A stretch of DNA of 6,449 bases. Source: Ectothiorhodospiraceae bacterium. GTDB lineage: Bacteria; Pseudomonadota; Gammaproteobacteria; Thiohalomonadales; Thiohalomonadaceae. This document shows positions 5,805-6,449 of the stretch, one piece after another. Numbering within the stretch: the first letter of the stretch is position 1; every line of letters begins with the position of its first letter. A program made the translations under genes and the position numbers. A model generated the notes under the pieces. That model had not been told where the DNA came from. It searched no databases and saw only the letters and a list, made by a program, of their open reading frames with translations. The stretch spans positions 1 through 6,449 of the forward strand of contig SLDE01000067.1 of NCBI GenBank assembly GCA_007125455.1, given 5' to 3'.

Positions 5805-6449
5805 TTACCCCATTCGACCAGTCCCACCAATGGGCAGCAGCCGCAGCGGTGTGAGTAGAACCAGCAGCATGGTGAGCACCGGCGCAAAGGGCTGATCCAG
5901 GGCGATGGCCAGGACAAAGGCGGGCACATAGGCCAACAGGGACAGCCCCATACTCCAGCCAATCACCTGTCGCCAGCCACAGGCCAGATGAAAGGCGATC
6001 CAGGCAGGGATAAACACCAGTGCAAAGGCAGCCATCACCCCCAAGGCCATGGTGCCCAGCGCGATCACTGCCACAGCCAATAGATCAAAGCCGATCTGGT
6101 GCGGCCAGGCGGGTATGTTGTTGGCCCGGAAGTGGTCTGGATAAAAACGTGCCTGCAACAGGCGTGGGGCCATCCAGTACAGCAGGGTGAGCGAGACCAG
6201 CGCCACCATCACGGCGGTGATCAAGGTAGCGGTGGTGGTGAAATAGAGCTGCCCATCGAGCAGCGCCCGCCCCACCATCTCACCCTGGGCACTATTGGCA
6301 GCCAGCAGCAGGGTCGCCCCCCAGCCAAGGATGATGAACAGTGCGAAGTGGTCATTGCCGGCCCTTTGCCACAGCCCCTTGGCCACCGCCGCCAGGCCCG
6401 CCACCAGCAGCGCACCGGGGATCAAGGCCCAGTGAAACACCGCCGCCAA
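5805..6449 (-). CDS. ABC-3 family metal ABC transporter permease (Zn/Mn type), 5' end outside window
   Basis: The last 214 residues of an integral membrane protein, ending with TAA at 5805. It shows several hydrophobic helices and the ABC-3 layout: a central cytoplasmic segment (YWMAPRLLQARFYPDHF), then a helix pair around LGVMAAFALVFIPAWIAFHLA, which matches the conserved G-x-L-L-V-x-A-L-L-x-x-P-A-x-x-A region of ZnuB/MntB/TroB-type permeases, and a late LDQPFAPVLTM matching the D-x-P-x-G-P element with Ala replacing Gly. These proteins form the membrane channel of binding-protein-dependent import of zinc, manganese or iron. Family members have about 260-290 residues, so about 50-70 N-terminal residues are missing. 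The TTG at 6449 is just an in-frame codon, not a supported start. The metal cannot be read from the sequence. The ATPase and binding-protein genes would be expected upstream, beyond the right edge. Confidence 0.82.
   Translation of the reverse strand: MAAVFHWALIPGALLVAGLAAVAKGLWQRAGNDHFALFIILGWGATLLLAANSAQGEMVGRALLDGQLYFTTTATLITAVMVALVSLTLLYWMAPRLLQARFYPDHFRANNIPAWPHQIGFDLLAVAVIALGTMALGVMAAFALVFIPAWIAFHLACGWRQVIGWSMGLSLLAYVPAFVLAIALDQPFAPVLTMLLVLLTPLRLLPIGGTGRMG

Overview
The window looks like a piece of a high-GC proteobacterial chromosome. The predicted proteins (CopA of the P1B-1 type, an ABC-3 metal permease, a lipobox lipoprotein, and a secreted subtilase with a C-terminal beta-repeat tail) best fit a Gammaproteobacterium. 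That placement is inference from gene style only; there is no rRNA or other marker in the window. All six genes are on the minus strand, so transcription runs from high to low coordinates. No tRNA, rRNA, CRISPR array, insertion sequence or phage gene was seen.

Reading in the direction of transcription, the right side is metal-related. The window opens inside an ABC-3 family metal-transporter permease (5' end missing; ends at 5805). A 117-residue SET-domain protein follows after 34 bases. After a 118-base gap comes a complete Cu(I)-exporting P1B-type ATPase, CopA (GTG start at 5298). Its stop codon overlaps, as ATGA, the start of a 23-codon reading frame for a Trp-rich single-pass membrane microprotein. 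That peptide resembles the membrane anchor of the small cupredoxin-like proteins often found beside copper ATPases, but there is no cupredoxin domain here.

The left side is a protease pair: a lipoprotein (2881 to 2102) followed 30 bases later by a secreted subtilisin-like serine protease (2071 to beyond base 1). The protease reading frame is intact over 690 codons by codon-by-codon translation. It has a signal peptide, an I9-type propeptide, a full Asp/His/Ser triad with oxyanion Asn, three tandem beta-type repeats of about 78 residues, and the start of a Ser/Gly-rich tail at the window edge.

The most interesting point is that the last ~77 residues of the lipoprotein look like a second subtilisin-propeptide (inhibitor I9-like) module. 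This suggests the lipoprotein is a membrane-tethered, trans-acting chaperone or inhibitor of the protease encoded next to it. The coupled 23-residue peptide after copA is the second point worth checking.
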